Below the pieces are notes generated by a model. That model was not told the DNA's origin, did not search any database, and saw only the letters and a list, made by a program, of their open reading frames with translations. The position numbers and the translations under genes were made by a program. This document shows positions 6,582 through 6,621 of a stretch of DNA of 6,621 bases, piece by piece. Origin of the DNA: JALOAT01 sp050179875 (lineage in GTDB: Bacteria; Pseudomonadota; Gammaproteobacteria; Thiohalomonadales; Thiohalomonadaceae). The stretch is from NCBI GenBank assembly GCA_050179875.1, contig JBFXES010000168.1, positions 1-6,621 on the forward strand, given 5' to 3'. How positions within the stretch are numbered: the first letter of the stretch is position 1; every line of letters begins with the position of its first letter.

Positions 6582-6621
6582 ATGGCCTACGGACGCATCC
6601 CGCTCGCCACATACCGTTTGC
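6582..6621 (+). CDS. treY: Probable maltooligosyltrehalose synthase TreY, N-terminal fragment cut by the window edge
   Basis: Only 13 codons are visible, reading MAYGRIPLATYRL. The ATYRLQ-like beginning shortly after the start is typical of TreY (GH13), which isomerises the reducing-end alpha-1,4 linkage of maltodextrins to alpha-1,1 and so makes the TreZ substrate. The position directly after treZ is the usual place for treY. MalQ, another gene found in such clusters, starts differently. No strong Shine-Dalgarno sequence is visible: the 9 bases from the treZ stop are AACGACGCC. Translation may therefore depend on coupling to treZ. The identification rests on a very short peptide plus context. 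Confidence 0.7.
   Translation, partial: MAYGRIPLATYRL

Overview
This GC-rich window carries a tightly packed plus-strand gene cluster for trehalose and glycogen metabolism. A short slyX gene and a block of REP-type palindromic repeats precede it. SlyX and GTAG-headed REP repeats point to a proteobacterium, most likely a gammaproteobacterium. The species cannot be determined from the sequence.

Layout: positions 1-272 are non-coding. They hold two related inverted-repeat elements of about 84 bp (7-89 and 92-175), paired GTAG-headed REP sequences of the REPIN/BIME type, plus a decayed third partial copy (205-247). slyX (273-497) encodes a 74-residue coiled-coil protein with the family's PPHY tail. 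A 141-base gap (498-638) contains one perfect 7-bp hairpin and the ribosome binding site of the next gene.

From 639 onward the genes run with overlaps or very short gaps. They are: a DUF5752-like protein of unknown function (639-1313), trehalose glycosyltransferring synthase TreT (1303-2538), an isoamylase-type debranching enzyme GlgX/TreX (2573-4747), maltooligosyltrehalose trehalohydrolase TreZ (4728-6572), and the first 13 codons of what is probably maltooligosyltrehalose synthase TreY (6582 to the window edge).

Together the genes suggest two converging routes to trehalose. TreT would join NDP-glucose and glucose directly. GlgX would debranch glycogen to linear maltodextrins, TreY would convert the reducing end to a trehalosyl unit, and TreZ would release free trehalose. 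All four recognisable enzymes have intact signature motifs where they can be checked. The least explained gene is the DUF5752-like one: its stop overlaps the treT start, and its protein consists of two diverged copies of one roughly 85-residue unit. The enzymes are known families, and I see no clearly new multi-gene system. The main open questions are the role of the DUF5752-like protein and the purpose of two trehalose routes in one apparent operon.
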